Assembly (NCBI GenBank): GCA_007745635.1 | Contig: CP036272.1 | Span: 2,089,900 to 2,153,899 of the forward strand | Origin: Stieleria bergensis | Lineage (GTDB): Bacteria; Planctomycetota; Planctomycetia; Pirellulales; Pirellulaceae | Direction of reading: 5' to 3' | Length of the DNA: 64,000 nucleotides | Shown here: piece by piece, positions 46,077 to 53,754 of the stretch | Numbering within the stretch: position 1 is the first letter of the stretch | Layout: the number at the start of each line of letters is the position of its first letter | The notes under the pieces: model-generated | What the model was told of the DNA's origin: nothing | Databases searched by the model: none | What the model saw: only the letters and a program-made list of their open reading frames with translations | Position numbers and translations under genes: made by a program

Positions 46077-48200
46077 TTAGGCCTTTGGTGGAGGCGATAA
46101 AAGCGTGCCAGCTTTCTGCTGCGTGATGCCAGCGGTGGAGGCCATGCTGAGCAAGCTGGAGAGCTGCGAGCGGACGTCATCGGTGTTGGCCAGACCCAGC
46201 ATCTTGGCAATCAGAGCCGCGATGGAAAGGTCTTTCACGCTATCGCTATCCATGTTGAAGCTGCCCATCAATTCGTTCAGAGAATTGCTGAAGTACTCCG
46301 AGTTGCCATCAAAGAAGGTGTCTTTGATGTCGGTTGCCACGCGGCTGTTGTAAACGAACCGGTCGATGGCTTTACCGCCCTTGACCGCAGAGGTGATCTG
46401 GTCGAAGAACTCGCCGTCGCCACCGACGATGTCGATCCGAGCAGCTTTGAGTGCTTCGCTGACCACACCGGCTTGGCTTTCGGCAATGCCGCGTTGGGCA
46501 TCGATGGCTGCAATTTCGACGTCCTTTTCTTTGTTGAGTTGCAGCTTGAATTCTTCGTGTTCTTTGCCGACGCCGTCGAGAACTTTCATCGCTTCGGCCT
46601 TCTCGGTGATTCCCTTTGCTTCGCTGCGGTACTTTTCCAAGTCGACGTTGGCTTCGGCCAAACCTTGCTTTTCAATGGCACCGGCTTTCGCTTCAATGCC
46701 CTTGGCTTCCGCGACAGCCTTGGCTTGCAAGACGGTTGCTTCGGCGGAGCCTTCTTTTTCCAAGCTGACAGCTTTTGCTTCTTGGACGCGAGCTTCGGCT
46801 AGACCGGAAGCGGCGGCCTTGGCCGATTCTGCTTCGGCCAACATCTTGGTTGCAGCGGTTTCTTTCTCCGCAGCATCCTTTTGTGCCTCGGCTTCGATGC
46901 GAACCTTTTCAGCGAGTTGTTCAGACGCTTCTTTCTCGGCTTGAGCAGCCTTGGTCTGACGGATCAAGCCTTCTTCGGCTTCCATTTCAGCCGCGGTGAT
47001 TTGAACTTTCTTCAAACGATCCGCTTGCGCGATTTCTTCGGTGTCTTTGATGCGTTCCTTCTCTTCGACAACCGCACGTTCGACAGCGACACGCTCGCGA
47101 ATCACTTCTTGAATGTTGCGTTTTTCGACTTCGATGGCCTTTTCCTTTTCGACATCGGCGACGCCGACGACACGCATCCGCTCGGTGGCTTCCAAGTCAC
47201 GATCACGGGCAACACGTTCCAGTTCCACCGCGTCGGTTTTCTCTTTGTTTCGCTGTGCGACCAAGATCTGGCGGTCTTTATTTTCGTTTGCGACGCCCAA
47301 TTCTTCGTCGGTGGCAATGCGAGCCCGTTCCGCTTCCAGGCGTTGCTCTTCCTGGACCTTCTTGGCCGATGCACGTTCGCGAGCGGAAATTTCACTGATT
47401 TCACGCTGCTGCTTTTCAACGGCTTCAACACGTTGCCGTTCCAGTGCCAAGATCGTTTCCTCGGCTTCGACGTCTTGCTTTTTCAGCGTCTTTTCTTTGT
47501 CACGCGTAAACTGGTTTTCCTTGACCTTCTCTTGGGAGGTCAATTCGGTGATCTTCTTGATCCCTTCGGCGTCCAAAATGTTGGTTGGCGAAAGCAATTC
47601 GATCGGGGTTTGTTCCAGATAATCGATCGCGGCATCGTCTAGTTTGTAACCGTTTAGATCGGTACCGATAACCTTGAGGATCTCTGCCTTAAACTTGTCG
47701 CGTTCGTTGTACAGTTCGACGAAGTCAAATTGCTTACCAACGGTCTTCAGTGCTTCAGAGAACTTGGCGTCGAACAGTTCACGCAGCGTGTCGATTTCTG
47801 AACAGCGACGAGCACCGATCGAGGCCGCGACCTCAGCCATCTCTTCGAGCGAGCTGTCAACACGGATGAAGAAGGCAACCTTGATGTCGGCGCGAATGTT
47901 GTCGCGACAAATCAACCCTTCACTGCCTTGTCGCGAGATTTCAAAGCTCTTGAGCGACAAGTCCATGCGTTCAACCCGTTGGATCACCGGGACAACCATC
48001 ATGCCGCCACCAGTGACGACCTTTAGCTTGCCATAGCCGGTTCGCACGATGGCTTTGTCGGGACCGACAACCATGAAGCACTTCTTGATCATGCCCACGG
48101 CACCAAGAGCCAGCACAATGATGATGCCACCTCCCATTGCGTAATCTTGCACGTCGAGCGCAAGCAACGGACTAGCGGATAGGTCCAATAGAAGATTCAC
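46077..48200 (-). CDS. Flotillin / YqiK-like SPFH-domain protein
   Basis: 707 residues starting at a GTG. One N-terminal transmembrane segment (about 21-38, GGGIIIVLALGAVGM) is followed by an SPFH/PHB domain (about 45-230; MVVGPDKAIVRTGYG, then MDLSLKSFEISRQG), then a very long Glu/Lys/Ala coiled coil (about 235-590) and a short C-terminal domain ending in a Leu/Ser-rich segment. Flotillins oligomerise on the membrane and organise lipid domains; bacterial YqiK is the closest namesake. The GTG start overlaps the stop of the NfeD/YqiJ-like gene as GTGA, so the two are translationally coupled. The giant ATPase follows. Confidence 0.92.
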   Translation of the reverse strand: MNLLLDLSASPLLALDVQDYAMGGGIIIVLALGAVGMIKKCFMVVGPDKAIVRTGYGKLKVVTGGGMMVVPVIQRVERMDLSLKSFEISRQGSEGLICRDNIRADIKVAFFIRVDSSLEEMAEVAASIGARRCSEIDTLRELFDAKFSEALKTVGKQFDFVELYNERDKFKAEILKVIGTDLNGYKLDDAAIDYLEQTPIELLSPTNILDAEGIKKITELTSQEKVKENQFTRDKEKTLKKQDVEAEETILALERQRVEAVEKQQREISEISARERASAKKVQEEQRLEAERARIATDEELGVANENKDRQILVAQRNKEKTDAVELERVARDRDLEATERMRVVGVADVEKEKAIEVEKRNIQEVIRERVAVERAVVEEKERIKDTEEIAQADRLKKVQITAAEMEAEEGLIRQTKAAQAEKEASEQLAEKVRIEAEAQKDAAEKETAATKMLAEAESAKAAASGLAEARVQEAKAVSLEKEGSAEATVLQAKAVAEAKGIEAKAGAIEKQGLAEANVDLEKYRSEAKGITEKAEAMKVLDGVGKEHEEFKLQLNKEKDVEIAAIDAQRGIAESQAGVVSEALKAARIDIVGGDGEFFDQITSAVKGGKAIDRFVYNSRVATDIKDTFFDGNSEYFSNSLNELMGSFNMDSDSVKDLSIAALIAKMLGLANTDDVRSQLSSLLSMASTAGITQQKAGTLLSPPPKA

Positions 48201-48976
48201 GATTCAGTCTCCGGAGTAATCTCGACGACGGTATAGATCCGATTAGATGGGTCAAAGTCTATAATCCGCACTTTCGTTCCTTTCAGTAGTTCTGGACCGT
48301 TGGTGCGGATGTTCAGCAGTAGGGGAGCGGTATCCGTAGCAAACTTAGCTTGTCCGAAGGCGGACGAAGCATGGTGTGATGAAATAGTGCAGGTTTGACC
48401 CATCAGCCGTCTACTGTCGTAGTTGGGTGGTGGATTGAATTTGTCAGCCAGCGGCAATGTGAGGTATTTGGTGGCGACGACGGCGATCACAAAATTGCGA
48501 ATCGATAGTAGCGCCGATGGGAGCAACGTCGCTTCGTAACGACTGGCATCAAATTCATGCCAAATCACATACGAGGCCAACCAGAACATGAAGCTGAAGA
48601 TCCCCATCCAGATCACCATCGGCACGCGACCAAAGTTGGTCCAACGAACCGTGGTAGCCATGATGCCCGAGATGAATTCCAGCGTGCCAGGCTGAGCCAG
48701 GTCGATGTCAGGGCCGCCCATGTCCACCGTTCCTGCTTCCAGGTCCGGTGTGAATCCATCAGCGTCCAGCGACATGTCGCCGTCAATAGCGAGGTCTGCA
48801 TCCATGCCAAAATCAGCATCGACCGACATGTCCGCGTCGGGTGCGTTCATGTCCAAGTCGACTAGCCCTAACATGGCGATCAATGAATAAATCACCATCA
48901 AGCTAATCAACAGAGATGCTGGCCACACCGGGCCAACAAACATCCGCTCAAGCAACTCGTTCAGGGTTTCAGTCAC
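48197..48976 (-). CDS. YqiJ/NfeD-like membrane protein with OB-fold, upstream of flotillin
   Basis: About 259 residues from the GTG at 48976, chosen because a GGAACGAG element precedes it and because the protein then begins VTETLNELLERMFVGPVWPASLL, like YqiJ-type proteins. The frame continues upstream to 49300, but that part is not protein-like. The order is TM segment 1 (about 15-37), an acidic Asp/Met-rich insert (DADMSVDADFGMDADLAIDG and on, about 40-90), two or more TM segments, then an OB-fold with the RLMGQTCTISS block and the final KVRIIDFDPSNRIYTVVEI. NfeD/YqiJ proteins pair with flotillin at the membrane. The coding end overlaps the flotillin start by four bases. Confidence 0.8.
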   Translation of the reverse strand: MTETLNELLERMFVGPVWPASLLISLMVIYSLIAMLGLVDLDMNAPDADMSVDADFGMDADLAIDGDMSLDADGFTPDLEAGTVDMGGPDIDLAQPGTLEFISGIMATTVRWTNFGRVPMVIWMGIFSFMFWLASYVIWHEFDASRYEATLLPSALLSIRNFVIAVVATKYLTLPLADKFNPPPNYDSRRLMGQTCTISSHHASSAFGQAKFATDTAPLLLNIRTNGPELLKGTKVRIIDFDPSNRIYTVVEITPETES

Positions 48977-49289
48977 AGTTCTCGTTCCAGTGTGGTTGCC
49001 AAATCTTGAAGTTCCAACGAAACCGCCTCTGGTGAGGTGATTTTGCGGGAACCCAATTCGAGACGCCTCGAAGTCGTCTGCGTCGGCTTGATAGCCTATG
49101 GCATTTTCCGAGTGCTTTTGGGGCGCGACCACCCAGATTTTGACCGTTTTGGTTCCTTTTGCACCCACCAACGTTCCAAGCAAGGCCCTGTAGGGTGCGT
49201 GCTTCCCCAAGAAATAACGCAACGTCGAACCATTTGTGCACGGCACCCATCGAACCTTGCCCCATGGAGAGCGCGCGCAATGCGGGCTG
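48977..49289. other. Promoter region of the flotillin operon
   Basis: 313 bp between the M50 protease stop and the YqiJ-like start. The minus-strand reading frame stays open here but has no family character. On the minus strand a GGAACTT string about 35 bp before the GTG recalls ECF-sigma -35 elements, but no -10 partner is found, so no promoter is called. Confidence 0.4.
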
Positions 49290-50570
49290 CTAAGGATCAA
49301 GCTGTTTCAGGATCGCGATGCGGGCCGTCAACGAACTCATGTCGATCACCCCAACCAATTGCCGATAGTAATTGGTGACCGCAAACACCGCTTGTTTGGC
49401 CTGTGCACCGGCCAGGACATCGCTTAGCAAATCATCGGGGGCCAGGATCACAGCCTTGCGGTCAACCAGCTCACCGACCGATGGGATTTCGACTCGACTT
49501 ACGGGGCGATCCGTGGGCGAAAACGGGGTGTGCTCCTCCGTCGATTGATCGGCAGTTCGTCCCGAATGTGGTGCCTGCGGATCGGCCGGTGATGACGGGT
49601 TGTCGAGTGCCGTGTTGTTGTTTGTGGCGTTCGCTAGCGTTTTTGCCGTGGCAATTGCTTGCGCGATGGCGTCCAGGCTAAGCATGCCGACGACGCGTTC
49701 GTGGTGATCGACCACCGGGAACTGCGCCAGTGGCATTCGAGCGACCTGCTGGGCAAGTTCATGTCCCTGAGTTGATTCGCGCATGGACGGAGGTTCCCGC
49801 ATCATCACATCGCTGACTCGCAGTCCAACGATGGCATCGGTGAAACCCACTTGCCGCGCTTCGTTCTGCCCGGCGAATGCGATGAAGACGGCGATGATTG
49901 CCAAGATAAACAAGCCCTGTGTGATCGCATACGCACCAAGCAGGCAGGCTAGGAAGAAACCGATTCGCGCTGCCAAGTTGGTGGCGCGCCGATAGTCCAT
50001 GTTCATGGCTAGCACGCTGCGCAAGACTCGCCCGCCATCCATCGGAAAGGCGGGGATCAGATTGAACAAGATCATGATCATGTTCACCGCCAGCAGGTTA
50101 AAGGCGAATGCAAATGCGGTGGTGTCATTCAGGGCCAACATCAAGGGGCTGGTCGCGTCATTGGCTTGGTCCCAGGCCGTCTCGGGGTCAATTGGCAACT
50201 TGACAAAGAGCCCCATCAGGAACGAAATTGCAAACACCAGCACGACGTTCACCGCTGGTCCGGCAACGGCGATGATCAGCTCCTGGCGTGGCTTGCGGGG
50301 GATCTTTTCCAGTCGGGCAACACCACCGATTGGATACAGCGTGATGTCAACCGTCTTGATGCCATAACGAGCCGCGGCAAGCGCGTGGCCGTATTCGTGC
50401 AGTGTCACGCAGAGATAAACTGCCGCCAGCAGCCCGAGGTTAAAGAGCACGCGGTCGATCCCCATCGGGGCGGACAAGATTAGCAGATAGCCAACCAAAA
50501 GCCCAAACGACCAGTGGACGAAGACCCCGATGTTAAAGTAAGTTCCCAGGCTGAGTCGTTTCTGCCACAC
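49290..50570 (-). CDS. M50-family site-2 protease with CBS domains
   Basis: 426 residues. Intramembrane zinc protease of the SpoIVFB type: TM segments from the N-terminus, HEYGH (58-62) in the third hydrophobic region, and the NLIPAFPMDGGRV block that supplies the Asp ligand. Two CBS-like halves at the C-terminus (VSDVMMREPPSMRE and FPVVDHHERVVGML; then VILAPDDLLSDVLAGAQ) are joined by a disordered Pro/Thr-rich linker. CBS domains bind adenosyl ligands and may gate the protease by energy state. Family members release regulators from the membrane. The target here is unknown. It lies upstream of the flotillin set on the same strand, 313 bp apart. Confidence 0.9.
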   Translation of the reverse strand: MWQKRLSLGTYFNIGVFVHWSFGLLVGYLLILSAPMGIDRVLFNLGLLAAVYLCVTLHEYGHALAAARYGIKTVDITLYPIGGVARLEKIPRKPRQELIIAVAGPAVNVVLVFAISFLMGLFVKLPIDPETAWDQANDATSPLMLALNDTTAFAFAFNLLAVNMIMILFNLIPAFPMDGGRVLRSVLAMNMDYRRATNLAARIGFFLACLLGAYAITQGLFILAIIAVFIAFAGQNEARQVGFTDAIVGLRVSDVMMREPPSMRESTQGHELAQQVARMPLAQFPVVDHHERVVGMLSLDAIAQAIATAKTLANATNNNTALDNPSSPADPQAPHSGRTADQSTEEHTPFSPTDRPVSRVEIPSVGELVDRKAVILAPDDLLSDVLAGAQAKQAVFAVTNYYRQLVGVIDMSSLTARIAILKQLDP

Positions 50571-50711
50571 GTTACGATTTAATCCTCTTGAAAATGGGTG
50601 CGCATCGATGTGCAGGACTAAAGCCTACTTCCGATTTGCCTGACGCTGAATGGCGCTTTGCGTGTTCACAGTGTGCTAAGGCAACACCATCGTTTCTTTG
50701 GTATTTAACAG

Positions 50712-51155
50712 ATGTTACGTCATAAACTTATTCATCCACAGATCAGCTCAATTCTTGCCGCTGCCGGCCACCACAGTTCGATTCTTATCGCTGATGGAAA
50801 TTACCCTGCGTCCAGCAAACGCGGGCCGCGTGCAGAATTGGTTAGCCTCAACTTAATGCCGGGAATTCCTACTTGTAATCAAGTCTTGGAAGCGGTGCTC
50901 TCTGCGGTCCCCATTGAAGCGGTCCAGACGATGAAGACCGAAACGGAAGGACCTTATGCTTTGGATGGTGATCCGCCGGTTTGGAATGATTATCGTCAAA
51001 CCATTCAGACCGAAGGCCTTGATCTTGAGCTTGAGCCGATCGAAAAATGGGATTTTTATAAGGCTGTTGGCACCGAAGATCATGTGTTAACCATTCAAAC
51101 CGCCGATCAACAGCGCTATGCAAACATACTGTTGCACGTCGGCGTGCGAATGTAA
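50712..51155 (+). CDS. RbsD/FucU-family sugar mutarotase
   Basis: 147 residues. MLRHKLIHPQISSILAAAGH is the family N-terminus; the catalytic His20 and Asp28 (ILIADGNYPAS), the KRGPRAELVSLNLMPGIPT block and the final YANILLHVGVRM all fit. RbsD and FucU interconvert sugar anomers (ribose pyranose, fucose) to feed uptake or catabolism. No ribose or fucose operon is next to it, so the sugar is unknown. The stop codon lies within the first unit of a 17-bp tandem repeat array. It diverges from the M50 protease gene across 141 bp. Confidence 0.9.
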   Translation: MLRHKLIHPQISSILAAAGHHSSILIADGNYPASSKRGPRAELVSLNLMPGIPTCNQVLEAVLSAVPIEAVQTMKTETEGPYALDGDPPVWNDYRQTIQTEGLDLELEPIEKWDFYKAVGTEDHVLTIQTADQQRYANILLHVGVRM

Positions 51156-51228
51156 TCGGTGTGCGAATGTAATCGGTGTGCGAATGGAATCGGTGTGCGA
51201 ATGGAATCGGTGTGCGAATGGAATCGGT
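51144..51228. repeat. 17-bp tandem repeat, five copies, starting on the mutarotase stop
   Basis: GTGCGAATGTAATCGGT is repeated five times in register; copies 3-5 carry GGAATC in place of GTAATC. The gene's final Arg-Met-stop is coded by the first copy, so the array grew from the gene's own 3' end. Confidence 0.95.
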
Positions 51229-51251
51229 GCTCTTTGCATCTGATGGGCGAA

Positions 51252-51914
51252 TCACTGTCGCCAGATCCATTGTTGGAACTGGTCCAGGATTTCTTGCTGG
51301 TTTTGGAACGATGTCCAAAGGCACCAACTGGCTAACACCGATGCGGTGATCAGCATGCCAAAGCCTTGTCGAGGCTTTGACGCGTCGCTCTGCTGGGTCG
51401 TGTTGCGCAAGTGTCCCAGCAAAGCATCCCAAAACTCGAAGGACAACACGGGACGAAAGGATTCAATCGTTGTGCTGTCTTTCTGGGTGGAGCCTGCTGG
51501 CCGTAACATGATGCTTTTTGATGGCAAAGCGACCTGGCCCAGTTTGCGATCACAGGTTGCCTGGGGATCAATTAGTAACGCCGCCTGATAGAGTGGTTCC
51601 AGCATGGCAGCCGGATCGCGACCAAAGACCACAATTCTGGGCCGCGATAACAACCCCGCCAAGCAGACAATCAGGCTGTAGAACGACAGCAGCGCCAGCC
51701 AGACCCAAGCGCCAAAGGTTCCCGCAGCAGCCTTGGGGAAAAATAATTCGCCAGGGCCGACAGCGATCAAGCCAGAAATCGCAAAGCCTAATGCGGCAAT
51801 GTCGCGACCACCGCTGGTGATCAACACGCGTCCCGAGACTCGGATCAAGCCCAGAACCATCAAGTAGGCAATCAATGGGAACAGGGCGACAATCAGGTAA
51901 AACGGTTCAATCAA
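51252..51914 (-). CDS. Hypothetical membrane protein
   Basis: 220 residues, no family recognised. Three hydrophobic segments occupy the N-terminal half (FYLIVALFPLIAYLMVLGLI; LGFAISGLIAVGPGELFF; WVWLALLSFYSLIVCLAGLL), and a fourth lies near the C-terminus (GMLITASVLASWCLW). A soluble loop of about 100 residues, with LEPLYQAALLIDPQATCDRKLG and FRPVLSFEFWDALLGHL, lies between. The gene is isolated, with the repeat array downstream and a 517-bp gene-free region upstream. The composition and frame are convincing; the role is unknown. Confidence 0.7.
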   Translation of the reverse strand: MIEPFYLIVALFPLIAYLMVLGLIRVSGRVLITSGGRDIAALGFAISGLIAVGPGELFFPKAAAGTFGAWVWLALLSFYSLIVCLAGLLSRPRIVVFGRDPAAMLEPLYQAALLIDPQATCDRKLGQVALPSKSIMLRPAGSTQKDSTTIESFRPVLSFEFWDALLGHLRNTTQQSDASKPRQGFGMLITASVLASWCLWTSFQNQQEILDQFQQWIWRQ

Positions 51915-52431
51915 TGTCTTCTCGTCGGTCGTTGGCCACGGTTCGTTGTGTTGTTCTATCAGCCGTTTTGGCGTTCGCCACGGTTACCATGACTTTCAGC
52001 GGGATCCAGGCCGGCGGCTCGCGCCGAATCCGCTAACCACCTGCGGTTCCGTCAGTCGAGGTTCGGTCACGGCTAAATCACAGTCCGGCAACAAAACGCC
52101 ACTTGGTTAGCTTAGTACCCTAACGCTGGTTCCGCCATGCCCCGCTGGTTGGTTGTACGCGGATTGCAGGGCCTGGGATCATTGAAAACCGATGAAAATC
52201 CATGGCAACAACTGGGCACTGCATCGCCCTGGGCTTGATCTGAGCAGCGGTCGAATCAGACGTTTTCCATCTCAGCGTGTTCTCCCCGGCTTCATCTAGC
52301 TTGCAGAATCCGATTCGATGCTTGTCCGAGTGCCCTCAGAGTGGCCGTTTGCAGCAATCCCTGTTTGAGCCCGCGATGGATTGGATCCGAACCAACTGTC
52401 AAACGACATTCTCTCTTCCACGGATGCACCA
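51915..52431. other. Gene-free region between divergent genes
   Basis: 517 bp. Copy 2 of the dispersed 21-bp motif (see 40467) is at 51958-51978. I see no other repeat, and no convincing frame. Promoters for both flanking genes must be here. Confidence 0.45.
51958..51978. repeat. Dispersed 21-bp motif, copy 2
   Basis: Identical over 21 bp to 40467-40487 and followed by (C)ACGGTT. It lies 44 bp beyond the start of the hypothetical membrane gene. Confidence 0.7.
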
Positions 52432-53559
52432 ATGTTATCATTCTGCAAAACCAAGTCTCGCGCGCTGGGAAAGATCTTCCTTGGCGTCTCCTGTCTTTTG
52501 GTTTCACTGAATCAAGCCGCCGACGTTGACGCTGTCCACCATGGTGATGACGCCGATCAGACTCCTGAAGTGTTAATGCTTGGCGACGGAGGCCTGTTGC
52601 AGCCGCAGGTTTTGGTGCGAGGCTCGCGGATCTTCTACATGGCGACTCACGCGTGGAAGGCTGGCGAGAACAATCCTGTGTTACCGACCGATCGCTTTAG
52701 TTTTCAAATCAATTCATTGCAAAACGTGGCAACGGGTCGTTCAGGAGCTGGTACTCGAACGGACGCCATTCAAGAGTTCCGCTTTCTTGCTGAGAAAACT
52801 CTCTTCGATGGCAACGTCTCCGTCGAGCTGTTGTTGCCGTTTTACAATACGACTCTTTACGAATCCAGTTCCCAGGCCGATTTCTCTCTGGGCAGTCAAA
52901 TCGACACGCAGTTTGGTGACTTGGGTTTTGGGGTCAAAGGGTTGTTGTTTAGCAATGGGAGTTCCGCGGTCAGTGCAGGTTTGCGAGTGGAAACACCGAC
53001 CAAAGATGACTATCGCATTTGGGATGATGTGCGTTCGGACGACAGCGTCTGGCACTTCACGCCCTACATCTCAGGACGCTGGGACAATCGCGAGAACTGG
53101 TTCGCCTCTGGCGTTCTCTCGTACCGCCTGAACGATAGCCCCTTTCGATCCTACGTGGTTGGTACCAGCAACGATGTGCTGCTGCGTGAGCCAGAGTACT
53201 TGGCGCTCGATGGCGCCTTAGGTTGCTGGTTGTGCAAACGAAACCATGGCAGTGGGCTGGCTGACGTCGCGGCCATGTTTGAAGTGCATTACACGTCGGC
53301 CAGTACCAGGCAGTCCAATCGTCCGGCGGGGGCATTGCAAGGCATTCCCACGAACAACAGCGACCTTGGCTACACTGACTATTTGAATCTAACGATTGGT
53401 TGCGCAGCCTACTTCGATGGCGGGCTGGAATATTCAGGCGGCTTTGCCTTCCCACTGCGCGACACGTTGACGCCGAGCGGTTCGGGAACGTCGTACATTT
53501 CCAGCACTGATCGCAGTTATAGCTGGGCGTTTGTTTCTAACGTTGGATGGCGATTCTAA
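52432..53559 (+). CDS. Outer-membrane beta-barrel protein
   Basis: 375 residues from the ATG at 52432; the frame opens earlier at a TTG (52381) without support. A Sec signal (about 1-28, ending LNQAADV) is followed by a chain of alternating amphipathic strands typical of barrels: FRFLAEKTLFDGNVSVELLLPF, FGVKGLLFSNGSSAVSAGLRVE, HFTPYISGRWDNREN, LADVAAMFEVHY, YLNLTIGCAAYFDGG, and a last strand WAFVSNVGWRF with the terminal aromatic residue used for outer-membrane insertion. Two Cys (CWLC) occur mid-way. A transport or porin role is likely; the solute is unknown. A shared hairpin separates it from the M13 peptidase. Confidence 0.8.
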   Translation: MLSFCKTKSRALGKIFLGVSCLLVSLNQAADVDAVHHGDDADQTPEVLMLGDGGLLQPQVLVRGSRIFYMATHAWKAGENNPVLPTDRFSFQINSLQNVATGRSGAGTRTDAIQEFRFLAEKTLFDGNVSVELLLPFYNTTLYESSSQADFSLGSQIDTQFGDLGFGVKGLLFSNGSSAVSAGLRVETPTKDDYRIWDDVRSDDSVWHFTPYISGRWDNRENWFASGVLSYRLNDSPFRSYVVGTSNDVLLREPEYLALDGALGCWLCKRNHGSGLADVAAMFEVHYTSASTRQSNRPAGALQGIPTNNSDLGYTDYLNLTIGCAAYFDGGLEYSGGFAFPLRDTLTPSGSGTSYISSTDRSYSWAFVSNVGWRF

Positions 53560-53692
53560 ATCCACTGAGGCAGGGATGGAGAGTCTTGTGCGCACCCTTG
53601 GTCTCCGATCGAGAGCGATGACAGGGCAGTTCCATGCGGGCGAGCGAGTCCAATCGGTGACAGGTTGCTGGTAAAGCAAGTTCTATCACGAC

Positions 53693-53730
53693 GAAGTGCG
53701 TGCAAGCGTTTGATTGCTTGCACGCACTTC
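53693..53730. terminator. Perfect 15-bp stem between convergent genes
   Basis: GAAGTGCGTGCAAGC and GCTTGCACGCACTTC pair without a mismatch around an 8-nt GTTTGATT loop. It lies between the barrel gene stop and the M13 peptidase stop, 25 bp from the latter. It is the most stable hairpin seen in the window and would end transcripts from both sides. There is no T-run. Confidence 0.75.
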
Positions 53731-53754
53731 GGTGGGATTTAGCGGCGGGTTGGT

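Noticed and set aside
48986-49020. ECF-sigma type promoter (GGAACTT) before the flotillin operon
   Set aside because: A -35-like string is present on the minus strand but there is no -10 partner at the right distance.
48977-49300. N-terminal extension of the YqiJ-like protein to 49300
   Set aside because: The added 108 residues have no family character and run past the upstream M50 gene's stop codon; the GTG at 48976 has a better start context.
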